A stretch of 64,000 nucleotides of DNA from an uncultured Dehalococcoidia bacterium (lineage in GTDB: Bacteria > Chloroflexota > Dehalococcoidia > Lucifugimonadales > Lucifugimonadaceae), in the NCBI GenBank assembly GCA_913052475.1, contig CAJXEJ010000003.1, positions 22,385-86,384 of the forward strand, written 5' to 3'. The notes under the pieces are model-generated. The model did not search any database and had not been told where the DNA came from. It was given only the letters and a program-made list of their open reading frames with translations. Shown piece by piece: positions 8,063-17,070 of this stretch. Numbering within the stretch: position 1 is the first letter of the stretch; every line of letters begins with the position of its first letter. A program made the position numbers and the translations under genes.

Positions 8063-10672
8063 ATGGTCAATAGCGACTTCGGCAGCATCAGACCGATTGG
8101 CATCGAAGACGAAATGAAGGCGTCCTATCTGGACTACGCGATGAGTGTCATCGTATCTAGGGCACTTCCGGACGTTCGTGATGGCCTCAAGCCGGTGCAA
8201 CGGCGCATCCTTTATGCCATGCACGATCAGGGCATGCGCCCAACATCGTCGTACAAGAAGAGTGCTCGTCTTGTTGGTGAAGTGCTAGGTAAGTACCACC
8301 CGCACGGCGACCAATCGGTTTACGACGCCCAGGTGCGTATGGCACAGCCGTTCTCGCTCCGCTACCCGCTTGTGGACGGCCAGGGTAACTACGGCTCTGT
8401 TGACGGCGATCCCGCTGCGGCAATGCGGTACACGGAATGTCGTCTCTCGTCGATCACCGAGATGATGCTCGGCGACATCGGTCGAGACACCGTTGATTGG
8501 GGGGAGAACTTCGACCAGTCGCTCAATGAGCCGACGGTACTCCCAGCTCGATTGCCAGCACTGTTGGTGAATGGTGCTTCAGGTATCGCCGTGGGAATGG
8601 CGACCAACATTCCACCTCATAATACGACCGAAGTATGCGACGCAATTGTCCACTTGATTGGGCACCCTGACGCCTCGGTCGATGATTTGATGCAGTTTGT
8701 AACCGGTCCGGACTTCCCAACCGGTGCACACATCTGGGGGCAAGAGGGGATTCGTAATGCCTATGTGACGGGTCGGGGCCGTGTGATGGTTCAGGCCGAT
8801 CACGTTGTCGAAGATATTCCTCGACAGGAACGTAAGCGTCTCGTGTTCAACGAGATTCCGTTCCAGGTGAACAAAGCCAACCTCGTTGCCAAGATTGCTG
8901 ATCTGATCAAAGCACGAAAGATCGAAGGCATTAGCGAAGTACGAGATGAATCCGACCGTAAGGGAATGAGAATCGTTCTCGAACTTCGCCGAGGTGCTCA
9001 CGTGGCGGTTGTGTTGAACAACCTGTACAAGCAGACAAACCTTCGCAATTCGTTCTCAGTGAACATGATTGCGCTGGTCGACGGTACTCCACGTGTTCTT
9101 ACTCTCAAGCAGTCGCTCCGCCACTACATCGATTTCAGAGTCGAAGTTGTGCGAAGGCGGGCTGAATTCGATCTCAAGAAGGCAAAAGCGCGACTACACG
9201 TCCTCGAAGGTCTTCGAGTTGCTATCGACAATCTCGATCGAGTTATCGAGTTGATTCGAGCATCGGCCGATGTCGATGAAGCCCGTTCGAACCTGATGAC
9301 AGAGTTCGACCTCTCCGAGATTCAGGCGCAAGCCATTCTCGATATGCAGTTACGCCGTTTGGCGGCTCTTGAACGAGAGAAAATCGAGAACGAGTACAAC
9401 GAACTCTTGACTCTCGTCGCACAGCTTGAAGAACTTCTCGGCAACAGCGTCAAAGTTCTGGCGGTAGTGCGCAAGGAAACTCACGAACTCAAGCGCAAGT
9501 ACGGTGATGAGCGTCGAACCGAAGTTCACCCCGAGGAACTTGGCGACTGGCGCCGCGAAGATACAGAACCGCACGAGGACGTCGTAATCACCCTCAGCCG
9601 TAACGGCTATGTGAAACGGGTTAAACTCGACACGTACAAGAAACAGCACCGTGGCGGTAAGGGCGTCCGTGGCCAACGTATGACCAAAGAAGATGACGTT
9701 ACGCCGCACTTGCAGATTGCCGATACGCACGATTACCTGCTGTTCTTTACCGATCAGGGCCGAGTCTTTGCGTCGCGAGTCTTCGAACTACCTGCCGATC
9801 AATCAAGAAACACACGTGGAACTCCGATTCAGAATCTCGGGTTCAATATGGAACCACGAGAGGAAGTTCAGGCGGTTGTCGCGGTAGCAAGCTATCTCGA
9901 AGATACATATCTGGTGATGGCAACCAAAAAAGGTCAGGTGAAACGAATGCATCTGCCGTTGCTGCGGAATATGAACCGCAGTGGTCTTCGCTGCTTCAAT
10001 TTGAAGGGCGATGACGGTCTGATTGGTGCCGTGCTTGCCGATGAGGACGAAGACGTGATTCTTGTTTCGAAGGAAGGCATGTCCATCCGCTTCAAGTCTT
10101 CAGAAGTCCGGGCACGCCAACGTGCCGCGGGTGGAATGAAGGGTATGACCGTCCAGAACAAAGACGCGATCGTTTCGATGAACGTTGTCGATGACGAGGG
10201 TTACCTGCTCATCGTCAGTCAGAAGGGTTACGGAAAGCTTTCCCTTCTGCGTCACTACACGCAGCAGCGTCGTGGCGGCAAGGGACTGATTACGCTCAAG
10301 GTAACGACGAAGACGGGCAAGGTTGCTGACTCCGCAGTTGTGAGCGAGGAGATCAGAACCGATTCGACCGGCAAGCTCGTACTTGTCAGCGAGAAGGCAC
10401 AGGTTATTCGCACGAACCTTGGTGAAATTCGATCCACTGGACGAATTGCACAGGGTGTGAAGATTCAGGTGCCGGAATCTGGTGACAAGATCTCGGCGAT
10501 TCGAGTTATCGCAGAACGACGTGAAGCCGGAGCTGAAATCGACCTATCCGCTCTTGTGAGCGGAAATGGCAATGGTAATGCCGAGATCGAAGACGTTGGT
10601 GATGGTGAATCCGAACTTGTCGCATCTATCGAAGATGCAGGCGAAGGATCTCCAGAGGAATCTGAGGACTAG
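8063..10672 (+). CDS. gyrA: DNA gyrase subunit A
   Basis: An 869-residue type IIA topoisomerase A subunit that, with GyrB, introduces negative supercoils. Visible parts are the winged-helix breakage-reunion domain with [10 protein letters not shown], the quinolone-pocket helix [13 protein letters not shown], the active-site tyrosine in AAMRYTE, and a C-terminal pinwheel domain. The GyrA box appears as QHRGGKG near residue 527, and a second canonical QRRGGKG lies near 734 in a later blade. The tail is acidic. A GGAG ribosome binding site precedes ATG 8063. The residue matching E. coli Ser83 is Gln84 here, which is unusual; Asp88 (E. coli Asp87) is conserved. A strong terminator follows, so the gene ends its transcription unit. 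Confidence 0.97.
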   Translation: MVNSDFGSIRPIGIEDEMKASYLDYAMSVIVSRALPDVRDGLKPVQRRILYAMHDQGMRPTSSYKKSARLVGEVLGKYHPHGDQSVYDAQVRMAQPFSLRYPLVDGQGNYGSVDGDPAAAMRYTECRLSSITEMMLGDIGRDTVDWGENFDQSLNEPTVLPARLPALLVNGASGIAVGMATNIPPHNTTEVCDAIVHLIGHPDASVDDLMQFVTGPDFPTGAHIWGQEGIRNAYVTGRGRVMVQADHVVEDIPRQERKRLVFNEIPFQVNKANLVAKIADLIKARKIEGISEVRDESDRKGMRIVLELRRGAHVAVVLNNLYKQTNLRNSFSVNMIALVDGTPRVLTLKQSLRHYIDFRVEVVRRRAEFDLKKAKARLHVLEGLRVAIDNLDRVIELIRASADVDEARSNLMTEFDLSEIQAQAILDMQLRRLAALEREKIENEYNELLTLVAQLEELLGNSVKVLAVVRKETHELKRKYGDERRTEVHPEELGDWRREDTEPHEDVVITLSRNGYVKRVKLDTYKKQHRGGKGVRGQRMTKEDDVTPHLQIADTHDYLLFFTDQGRVFASRVFELPADQSRNTRGTPIQNLGFNMEPREEVQAVVAVASYLEDTYLVMATKKGQVKRMHLPLLRNMNRSGLRCFNLKGDDGLIGAVLADEDEDVILVSKEGMSIRFKSSEVRARQRAAGGMKGMTVQNKDAIVSMNVVDDEGYLLIVSQKGYGKLSLLRHYTQQRRGGKGLITLKVTTKTGKVADSAVVSEEIRTDSTGKLVLVSEKAQVIRTNLGEIRSTGRIAQGVKIQVPESGDKISAIRVIAERREAGAEIDLSALVSGNGNGNAEIEDVGDGESELVASIEDAGEGSPEESED

Positions 10673-10698
10673 CCGCAAATACCGCCATAAGATCGTTC

Positions 10699-10735
10699 AA
10701 CCGGGCTGCTTTGATCGTCAGAGTAGCCCGGTTTA
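10699..10735 (+). terminator. Terminator after gyrA
   Basis: AACCGGGCT (10699-10707) pairs with AGCCCGGTT (10725-10733) over nine bases, and the 3' arm ends in a short T-run. It lies 27 bases after the gyrA stop. Confidence 0.75.
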
Positions 10736-10847
10736 GCTAAGCGGAGAGTTTCAGATCGAAGGCATTTGTACGGGACTGCGCTCGCATCTTTCGCGCAATA
10801 CCTTGCGAATAGCGGTAATCATTGAACGAACAGCTCAGGATTAGCAC

Positions 10848-11138
10848 ATGCTCAAGGCAATCGGCTCTTTTACCGTAAGACGCAAATATCTGGTTCTCGC
10901 TATCTGGGCGGTTTTTCGAACGAGTCGTTTCCTTCTGTCTCGGTTGCTGAGGCATACGAACGCACCGGGACAACGTTGCGAGTGTTGCTGAAAGGCTACA
11001 GCGGACGGGTTGATAATCACGGGTGCCGCATCGATTTTCATCATCGTTGCAGCAAGTTTCGTGCTTGCCGATGTTGTCGTTGTGAAGGCGATCGGGCTTG
11101 GTCTGGCTATCGTGGTGTTTGTGGATGTGACGTTGTGA
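10848..11138 (+). pseudogene. Remnant of an MMPL/RND-type transporter
   Basis: Two ends of an MMPL-family protein are recognisable with the large middle gone. The 5' piece starts at ATG 10848 and reads MLKAIGSFTVRRKYLVLAIW, the typical start of MMPL proteins. It then shifts into another frame reading GGFSNESFPSVSVAEAYERTG. The 3' piece, in another frame, reads ITGAASIFIIVAASFVLAD, VVVVKAIGLGLAIVVFVDVTL and then a stop; this is the last membrane pair of the family, usually followed by VRLLLVPA. An intact gene would need well over 2 kb, so most of it is deleted. MMPL proteins export lipids or small molecules. The boundaries are approximate. Confidence 0.75.
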
Positions 11139-11600
11139 GCGGCTCAACCTGGTTCGATCATCAATGGAGTGATTTCTTTGTTTTGGGTAAACCCGCTGGG
11201 TGGCAGTGGCTCGACGATGGTGGATCGCTGATGATCACCGAGGCGCGAGGTATCGACGGCAAGATTGCTGAGACTTACGGGACGTACATGCCGCCATATG
11301 GTGAGATGCAAAGGCTCACGGAAGAAACTGACGGTATTGAATTGGCAATGGTCGGTGAATAGACCAGTCCAGAAACTGGGGCGATATATCCGTCGGGATG
11401 GGCGTTGATTGTCGAATCGTGGGAATGGATTTGATTCTCACTCTTGTAGTCAATGATCAGGAAGTGCAGGGAGGTCTACCCGCTGCTTCGACCTACTGGG
11501 AAGGTAAGGCTTGTATCGCGGCCGCCAGAATAAATTACTAATTGCGGGCAACGCCTATTTCGAGCTTTCGGGCTACGTTGATCCTGATCCGGTTAAATGA
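11130..11600 (+). pseudogene. Remnant of an AttH/CrtC-like lipocalin-fold gene
   Basis: Fragments in several frames match the C-terminal lipocalin-like domain of the AttH / CrtC (carotenoid 1,2-hydratase-like) family in the right order. They are STWFDHQWSDFF, WQWLDDGGSLMITEARG, TSPETGAIYPSGWALIVES (interrupted by stops), VVNDQEVQGGLPAASTYWEG and GNAYFELSGYV. In intact relatives these read like WFDRQWG..., W-F-...LDDG..L, SP-TG..YP.GW, DQE....YWEG and G-GY-ELTGY. Several frame changes and in-frame stops make the gene dead. It directly follows the MMPL remnant, so the two were probably neighbours in one operon. The fragment order is what makes the call convincing. Confidence 0.75.
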
Positions 11601-11714
11601 ATGCAACGCCGGTAGTTCGCGAAGCTGTCCGGATATACTTTCGCCATCGATCATGACTGTCGGCCGACAGCCTTTACCGATCAGAACCAGAGAACATTCT
11701 GAGTAGGAAGTAAC

Positions 11715-13115
11715 TTGCGAATTGCTGCGATTTCTGTCGCACCGGTATTCCCGGAACACGTAATCGGTGGATCTCAAAAGATCCTCGCTGACCTGAGTGT
11801 CGGGCTCAAGAAACGCGGGCATGATGTTCAGATCTGGTGCACAGAAACAGAACAGCACTCGGGCGATTTCAATATCGATGGTGTACCGGTTCGTCCTGAC
11901 CTGAAGCTCCGGGGAGTGTTCCCTGCGACCCATCAAGTCTCGCCAATATCGCTTGCTCGCACTGCGGGTGTTTTGCGACGAACCGCTGATTGGGCGGACC
12001 GAGTGTATTTGCACGCTGACTCGGTATACCTACGCCACGCTATTGAAGGTGCACAGATAGTCCGTTCGATTCACGACTACGTATACGAGGAAGCGCTTGT
12101 TTCAACACTCAGCCTTCCAGCCGACACAACCGTCGTTCCTAGCGACTACCTGAAGCGCTGTGTTGAGACGACAGTCGCCCTTTCTGGTCGAACTTCCATA
12201 GAGCCGGTGGTTTCGATCTCAAACGGGGTAAAGGTGCCGGAGCCTGAGTCTATGGCATCGGTTCCCGTTCTTCCAAATGGGGTAGCTGCCCGAGAAGAAA
12301 CCGATCTCATTCTGTTGTCACCGCACCGACCTGAGCCGACAAAAGGTGTGCGGGAGGCGATATTGACCGCCATCCAGATCCAAAAACTCGAACCGGCTCG
12401 TAATGTCAGACTCCTGATGCCGGCGTGTCCAGTTGAGGCGAATTTCGACGATGCTGCTGGAACAGACGACGAGGTTAAAGCGTTGGCAGAGGAACTTGGT
12501 GGTGGAGACATCGTCGAGTTTCACGACTGGTTGAGCCCTGCCCAGATGCCTGAATACTACGCAGCCGGTGACGTGACACTGTGCCTTGGTTCTTTCATCG
12601 AATCGTTCGGTCTCGTTCCAGTTGAGTCGGTTGCGACAGGTACGCCTGCGGTGTGCGTAAGAGTGGGGGCTCTTAGGCAATTCAGTGATGTCGATGGCAT
12701 TACTCTGGTGCCGTGCGGAGATATCGAAAACGCGGCCGAAGCAGTGTTGACTGCAGCGACCTTGTCGAGCAACGTTCTGCATCGCGGGCGTGAGCAGATC
12801 ACGGCACGATTTTCAGTCGACACCATGATTTCAGAATTCGAATCAGTAATTACTCGATTTCAGGCGGGCGAACGAAAAATCGGCTCGTCAGACGACAACC
12901 AGCTTGAACTCGCTCCATGGTGTGACGTTCAAGCTGGAAGTATTTATGACGATTACCGAGCAACATCACTGCAATTTCCTGAACTGACACGTGCTCTGGA
13001 GTCGAGTGATGGCAAGATCACATCCGATCCGTTGCTGTTATCGGCGTCGCTAGATGTTGAGGTTAGGTTCGCGGTTGATCTGGGAATACTTATTCCTGAG
13101 TTTGTGTTTGAGTAA
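11715..13115 (+). CDS. GT4-type glycosyltransferase with a C-terminal extension
   Basis: A 466-residue GT-B fold glycosyltransferase. The N-terminal Rossmann domain begins RIAAISVAPVFPEHVIGGSQ, the glycine-rich loop of GT4 enzymes. The donor domain contains LLSPHRPEPTKG near residue 200 and the E-x7-E signature in FIESFGLVPVES near 292-303. After about residue 390 there is an extra segment of roughly 75 residues ending VRFAVDLGILIPEFVFE that does not belong to the standard fold; its spacing faintly recalls a small winged-helix (PqqD-like) module. The start is TTG at 11715, seven bases after AGGAAG. It is the only intact gene in a stretch of decayed ones. Donor and acceptor are unknown. Confidence 0.8.
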   Translation: MRIAAISVAPVFPEHVIGGSQKILADLSVGLKKRGHDVQIWCTETEQHSGDFNIDGVPVRPDLKLRGVFPATHQVSPISLARTAGVLRRTADWADRVYLHADSVYLRHAIEGAQIVRSIHDYVYEEALVSTLSLPADTTVVPSDYLKRCVETTVALSGRTSIEPVVSISNGVKVPEPESMASVPVLPNGVAAREETDLILLSPHRPEPTKGVREAILTAIQIQKLEPARNVRLLMPACPVEANFDDAAGTDDEVKALAEELGGGDIVEFHDWLSPAQMPEYYAAGDVTLCLGSFIESFGLVPVESVATGTPAVCVRVGALRQFSDVDGITLVPCGDIENAAEAVLTAATLSSNVLHRGREQITARFSVDTMISEFESVITRFQAGERKIGSSDDNQLELAPWCDVQAGSIYDDYRATSLQFPELTRALESSDGKITSDPLLLSASLDVEVRFAVDLGILIPEFVFE

Positions 13116-13121
13116 CTTGAA

Positions 13122-13489
13122 CTAACCCTGTAACTGCGGATTTTTTATTGTTTCGGAAACCCTGCTGATTGCGACATCGAATGCAACCTTGCGCAGCGAT
13201 CCCCCGTTTTGATCGGCACACGCCGTCTTTGATGTCATCAACATCCCAAATGCGCGAGTGTGATCGAGATCGGCCTTCGGGTGATACCGAATGCCACCTT
13301 TATAGCGACCTTGAGCTGCGTTGTGCTGATAGCGATATCCCCGGAATACACGAACGTTTCCATCGTCCATTCGAACCGGCAATCCAACTTGAATCTCTCG
13401 CAAGGGTCGACAAGCACCTGTCGCATATCGTCTTCGGGACCGAGGCTGTGAACTGCGGCATCGATACTGGCAATCGTGCCATCGAGCAT
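13122..13489 (-). pseudogene. Truncated, frameshifted glutamate dehydrogenase
   Basis: On the minus strand MLDGTIASIDAAVHSLGPED starts the usual N-terminus of a Glu/Leu/Phe/Val dehydrogenase. After VLVDPC the frame shifts by one base into REIQVGLPVRMDDGNVRVF, RGYRYQHNAAQGRYKGGIRY and HPKADLDHTRAFGMLMTSKT. The segment after that should give the active-site lysine region and the NAD domain, but the match ends in unrelated sequence and a stop. Only about a quarter of the gene remains. Glutamate dehydrogenase interconverts glutamate and 2-oxoglutarate. It is arranged tail to tail with the glycosyltransferase. The start at 13489 is the ATG of the first frame. Confidence 0.88.
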
Positions 13490-13602
13490 AGAATTGTCTT
13501 AGGCCAGTGCGAGTCTCCCGTCGGATGCTCTTAGATTTTGGTTCTTACGTTCTAGAAGGCTATATCAATGCAAATGTAGGTGAAAATCCACCAAAAATGA
13601 AA

Positions 13603-13632
13603 TTGACCGTTCCGAACACTCGTACTTAGAAT
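13603..13632 (+). promoter_or_regulatory. Candidate sigma-70 promoter of the rplU operon
   Basis: TTGACC (13603-13608), an 18-base spacer and TAGAAT (13627-13632) make a good vegetative promoter 34 bases before the rplU start. Seen by eye only; the transcription start is not established. Confidence 0.55.
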
Positions 13633-13665
13633 GGGTAGGTTAGGCAACGAACGGATGACACAGCT

Positions 13666-13989
13666 ATGAAAACAGATTACGCAATTATCAACACGGGTGG
13701 GAAGCAGTACCGAGTTCGCGAAGGCGACACAGTGTCTGTCGAAACCCTCGACGGCGAGGTCGGATCCGACTTCACATTCGATCGCGTACTAATGATGTCA
13801 GTAGACGGCAAACTTTCAGTCGGCGCACCAGATGTAATAAGTGCAACGGTTGTTGGTGAGATAGCTGAGCATGGAAAGGCCGACAAGGTCATTTCACTCC
13901 GCTACAAGAACAAGACACGACAGCGCGTGAAGCGCGGTCACCGACAGAATTTTACGTCGGTGATAATTAAGTCGATCTCGACGAAGTAG
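13666..13989 (+). CDS. rplU: 50S ribosomal protein L21
   Basis: A 107-residue L21. Diagnostic sequence includes YAIINTGGKQYRVREGD at the N-terminus and the basic C-terminus YKNKTRQRVKRGHRQNFT, which contacts 23S rRNA. It heads the usual order rplU-rpmA and is followed after 38 bases by L27. Start ATG 13666 gives the standard family length. Confidence 0.97.
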   Translation: MKTDYAIINTGGKQYRVREGDTVSVETLDGEVGSDFTFDRVLMMSVDGKLSVGAPDVISATVVGEIAEHGKADKVISLRYKNKTRQRVKRGHRQNFTSVIIKSISTK

Positions 13990-14027
13990 TTTACTGCTGC
14001 ATCTTTGCAGAAGACTGGAACATCTAA

Positions 14028-14288
14028 ATGGCACATAAAAAAGGTGGCGGGACATCTCGCAATGGTCGCGATAGCGCCGGCAAGCGTTTGGGCGTCAAGG
14101 CATTCGCTGGTGAAACGGTAACGGCTGGAGCGATCATCGTTCGACAGCGTGGAACCAAGTTCCACACCGGTGACAATGTCGGTATCGGTCGGGACCACAC
14201 GATCTACGCACTTATCGATGGTCAAGTTCGGTTCGACTACGCTCGTAAAGATACCAAGCGAGTCAATGTCGACCCTGTGGCTTCGTAG
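14028..14288 (+). CDS. rpmA: 50S ribosomal protein L27
   Basis: An 86-residue L27, whose N-terminal arm reaches the peptidyl-transferase centre. It begins [20 protein letters not shown], the conserved glycine- and lysine-rich arm, and continues with [19 protein letters not shown]. The arm has no Firmicutes-type cleavable extension before it. It is co-transcribed with rplU and precedes rpmE. Confidence 0.97.
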   Translation: MAHKKGGGTSRNGRDSAGKRLGVKAFAGETVTAGAIIVRQRGTKFHTGDNVGIGRDHTIYALIDGQVRFDYARKDTKRVNVDPVAS

Positions 14289-14321
14289 TCAGGCCAAATT
14301 AGATAAGAAGAAGAAATTGAT

Positions 14322-14540
14322 ATGAAAGCCAATATTCACCCGACGTACCACAAATCCGCAAAAGTAACCTGTGCCTGCGGTAACGAGTGGGAAGTGGGAT
14401 CGACACAGGAAAGTCTGCGTACTGAAATCTGCAGCAAGTGCCACCCGTTCTGGACCGGCGAGCAACGAATCGTCGACACGGAGGGTCGTGTCGAGCGCAT
14501 GATGCGTCGATACAACCTGGGCGGCTCCGCCAAGAGCTAA
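14322..14540 (+). CDS. rpmE: 50S ribosomal protein L31
   Basis: A 72-residue L31 of the zinc-binding (C+) form. It has [15 protein letters not shown] and [12 protein letters not shown], giving CxC and CxxC ligands. It is the last gene of the rplU-rpmA-rpmE unit and is followed at once by an intrinsic terminator. ATG 14322 fits the family start MKANIHP. Confidence 0.95.
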   Translation: MKANIHPTYHKSAKVTCACGNEWEVGSTQESLRTEICSKCHPFWTGEQRIVDTEGRVERMMRRYNLGGSAKS

Positions 14541-14542
14541 AC

Positions 14543-14572
14543 AAAAGGGGTGCCAACTGGCACCCCTTTTTC
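14543..14572 (+). terminator. Terminator of the ribosomal protein operon
   Basis: AAAAGGGGTGCC (14543-14554) and GGCACCCCTTTT (14559-14570) form a perfect 12-base stem with a four-base loop, running into Ts. It begins two bases after the rpmE stop. Confidence 0.92.
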
Positions 14573-14582
14573 GTATCCAACA

Positions 14583-15602
14583 TTGCCCTCACCACAGTCT
14601 CCACAAAATCCGTCGACACCAACCCGTCCAGTTCTTTATGGCGGTCAGGCGGTTATTGAGGGTGTGATGATTCGAGGCCAGAGTCGTGCAGCACTCGCCG
14701 TGCGACGACCCGATGGCATCATTATCCGCCGTTCCATCCCGCTCGAAAGTTGGGCCAATTCCTCGCTTCGCAACATCGCCATGTTGCGGGGTGTGCTAGT
14801 TCTTCTCGAAACTCTGTTAGTGGGCATGAAGGCGTTGACGATTTCGGCCAACGAAGCGGCGCTAGACGAAAATCCAGAAGCCGATGAGCAACTTTCTCCG
14901 ATGGCGATGGCAACGTTGCTTTCTGTTTCCTTGGTTCTGGGAATCGTAATTTTCTTTTTGATACCGGTGTTTGTATCTCGAGTAGTTGAGAACGCCGGCG
15001 CCAATAATTTTCTTGCCAACATGGTCGAAGGCGGAATCCGCCTTGGATTATTCATTGCCTATGTCTGGTTGATCGGCAAGATGAACGACATCAAACGAGT
15101 ATTTGGCTACCACGGTGCGGAGCATATGGTTGTTCACGCCCACGAAGCGAAAGAACCGCTCACCGTGGAATCGATAAGACGATTCCCTCCAGCTCACCCA
15201 CGTTGTGGAACCTCGTTCCTGATGACCGTCGTTCTCGTGTCGATCATTATGTTCATGTTCTTCCCGCGTGATCCATTCTGGTTCTTGGTGGTGTCACGAA
15301 TCATCCTGGTGCCGATTATTGCGGGTATCAGCTACGAGTTCATCCGTTACGCGGGTACCCGCCAGAGCACCATCTGGATACGTCTGTTCAACTTCCCGAA
15401 CATCCTGCTTCAGAACCTGACAACACGTCAGCCTGATGAGGGAATGATGGAAGTTGCGATTACGGCGATCGAGTATGCGATTGCAATGGATGAAGAGCGA
15501 GCGAAACCGAGCGATGATGTCTCAGAGCTTTCTTCAGAGCCATACGAACCGATTGGGAACCCAACGGCAGTGTTCGAGGACGATCCGCCACCGGGTGGTT
15601 AG
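14583..15602 (+). CDS. DUF1385 membrane protein (YqhQ-like)
   Basis: A 339-residue membrane protein with the DUF1385 signature: PVLYGGQAVIEGVMIRG near the N-terminus, several membrane segments (one around LLSVSLVLGIVIFFLIPVFV, another around FLMTVVLVSIIMFMFF), the YHGAEHMVVHAHE histidine/glutamate cluster and RCGTSF. The cluster may bind a metal. The role is unknown; in many bacteria the gene lies next to rpmE and prfA/prmC, as here. An upstream GTG at 14550 lies inside the terminator hairpin, so TTG 14583 is the more reasonable start, though not certain. It converges with hisIE and overlaps it by four bases. Confidence 0.82.
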   Translation: MPSPQSPQNPSTPTRPVLYGGQAVIEGVMIRGQSRAALAVRRPDGIIIRRSIPLESWANSSLRNIAMLRGVLVLLETLLVGMKALTISANEAALDENPEADEQLSPMAMATLLSVSLVLGIVIFFLIPVFVSRVVENAGANNFLANMVEGGIRLGLFIAYVWLIGKMNDIKRVFGYHGAEHMVVHAHEAKEPLTVESIRRFPPAHPRCGTSFLMTVVLVSIIMFMFFPRDPFWFLVVSRIILVPIIAGISYEFIRYAGTRQSTIWIRLFNFPNILLQNLTTRQPDEGMMEVAITAIEYAIAMDEERAKPSDDVSELSSEPYEPIGNPTAVFEDDPPPGG

Positions 15603-16225
15603 CCGCGGCGTTTTGCCAGGACTTCCCAAACCTGATCGGCCGGCATTTCGAGTGAAGCCAGCAGCACCATGCAGTGGTACAACAGATCGCCCATTTCGTC
15701 AGCGACATCTTGGTGGGTCTGACTCACCGAAGCTATCGCTGTCTCACCTGCTTCTTCGACCACTTTCTGGGCAATTCTGCCGGGTCCGCTTTCTACGAGT
15801 TCGACCGTGTATGAACCCTCGGGCTTGTCAGTTACCCGCTGGTTGATTACATCAAGGAGGTCTTGCAGAACGCCGGGGCCGAGTATTTCTGTTGCGCCAT
15901 CAGTATCGAATAGTGCGGAATCGAGCACGCTCGAGTCGAAGCACGACTCAGCACCGGTGTGACATGCCGGGCCTACCGGATTCACCTTTACGACAATCGC
16001 ATCGCCGTCGCAATCCTGCTGAACCTCGACAACCTTCAGAAAATTGCCCGATGTCTCGCCTTTGTGCCACAATTCTTGTCGGCTGCGAGAGTAGAGCCAA
16101 GCGTCTGGGCCTTCGAGGGTTCGTTTCAGCGCTTCTTTGTCCATGTACGCGTGCATCAAGACTCGACCGGTGTCGGCGTCTTGAACGATTGCAGCCAGCA
16201 ATCCGCGGTCATCGAACTGAATCAT
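15599..16225 (-). CDS. hisIE: Bifunctional phosphoribosyl-AMP cyclohydrolase / phosphoribosyl-ATP pyrophosphatase
   Basis: A 208-residue fusion for steps 2 and 3 of histidine synthesis. The N-terminal HisI domain shows VLMHAYMDKEALKRT, YSRSRQELWHKGETSGN, the metal-binding VQQDCDGDAIVVKV and GPACHTGAESCF. The C-terminal HisE domain starts near residue 115 and shows GSYTVEL, KVVEEAGETAIAS and DEMGDLLYHCMVLLA. It is the last gene of the minus-strand his operon, after the HAD gene. Length and domain order are standard for HisIE. Confidence 0.95.
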   Translation of the reverse strand: MIQFDDRGLLAAIVQDADTGRVLMHAYMDKEALKRTLEGPDAWLYSRSRQELWHKGETSGNFLKVVEVQQDCDGDAIVVKVNPVGPACHTGAESCFDSSVLDSALFDTDGATEILGPGVLQDLLDVINQRVTDKPEGSYTVELVESGPGRIAQKVVEEAGETAIASVSQTHQDVADEMGDLLYHCMVLLASLEMPADQVWEVLAKRRG

Positions 16226-16323
16226 TTCGAATTTTCTCCTAAAGAGGAAGCGAGCCCTATTGGATCGGGAAATCTTGCAAGAATAGCCGAACCCGAACCA
16301 GCGACTATAGAAAACGTAACTTG

Positions 16324-17067
16324 TTACCCATCGATATGTTCGAGTATCCCCGAGAGTTCGCGCAAATCGGTGATTTCGATATCAGGCTCTGGCTCTCGAT
16401 CAACTTCTTCATTGTTTCGGTTGATCCAAACTGTGGTCGCGCCCGAGCGATATCCGCCGAGTACGTCGTCGAACAGCTTATCGCCAACATACCAAATCTT
16501 GCTCGGATCGGTTTCGAGTCCTGTGTAGAGATGTTCGAATGCAGCAAGAGCGGGTTTGTACACCTGGGCCGATTGAGAACTGGCCACGAAGTCGAATTCG
16601 AGACCTTCACTTGCCAGTAAGGGCAAAAGGCCGTCGTCATCGGCATTAGAAAATACTCCGAGTTTTACTCGGCCTTTGAGCAAGTTCAATGCCTCAACCG
16701 TTTCTGGGAATACCGGTCGATCAGTCATGTGCAGCGACGCCCGGTCACCAGCCAGATTGGCGTCCCCATCGAAGTTGATATCGTCGAATACTTGCTGAAA
16801 GCACTCGGTCCACGCCTGCCGATATGACTTGAATGGTGGGCTGTTATACGGGCGACCGAGGTCGGTTCGAACCTTGCGAAAGTTGACTTCGTACTTTCGC
16901 CAATACGTCCAGAATTCTTCGGTTTCGAGCGGTATGTCTTGTGCCGCAATGATTTCAGCGAAACTCAGCTTCCAATCATCATGTGAGTTCAAAAACAACG
17001 TGTCGTAGCAGTCGAATGCAATCGCCTCGGGCAACACGGGTTGTCCCGATCTCAGTGTGACAGCCAA
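16324..17067 (-). CDS. HAD-superfamily hydrolase inserted in the his operon
   Basis: A 247-residue HAD protein with a helical cap. Motif I reads AFDCYDTLF: nucleophile Asp19, but the residue two places on is Tyr21 instead of the Asp that acts as acid/base in phosphatases. This is the arrangement of L-2-haloacid dehalogenases and some divergent HADs. Motif II is VFSNADDD, the lysine lies in QVYKPALAAF, and motif IV is YVGDKLFDDVLGG. It stands between hisF and hisIE, so a histidinol-phosphatase role is tempting, but the missing Asp argues against an ordinary phosphatase. It starts three bases before the hisF end, with near-overlapping genes. Substrate unknown. Confidence 0.8.
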   Translation of the reverse strand: MAVTLRSGQPVLPEAIAFDCYDTLFLNSHDDWKLSFAEIIAAQDIPLETEEFWTYWRKYEVNFRKVRTDLGRPYNSPPFKSYRQAWTECFQQVFDDINFDGDANLAGDRASLHMTDRPVFPETVEALNLLKGRVKLGVFSNADDDGLLPLLASEGLEFDFVASSQSAQVYKPALAAFEHLYTGLETDPSKIWYVGDKLFDDVLGGYRSGATTVWINRNNEEVDREPEPDIEITDLRELSGILEHIDG

Positions 17068-17070
17068 CGG

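Noticed and set aside
14550-14582. N-terminal extension of the DUF1385 protein from GTG 14550
   Set aside because: It would begin inside the terminator hairpin of the ribosomal operon; family similarity starts later.
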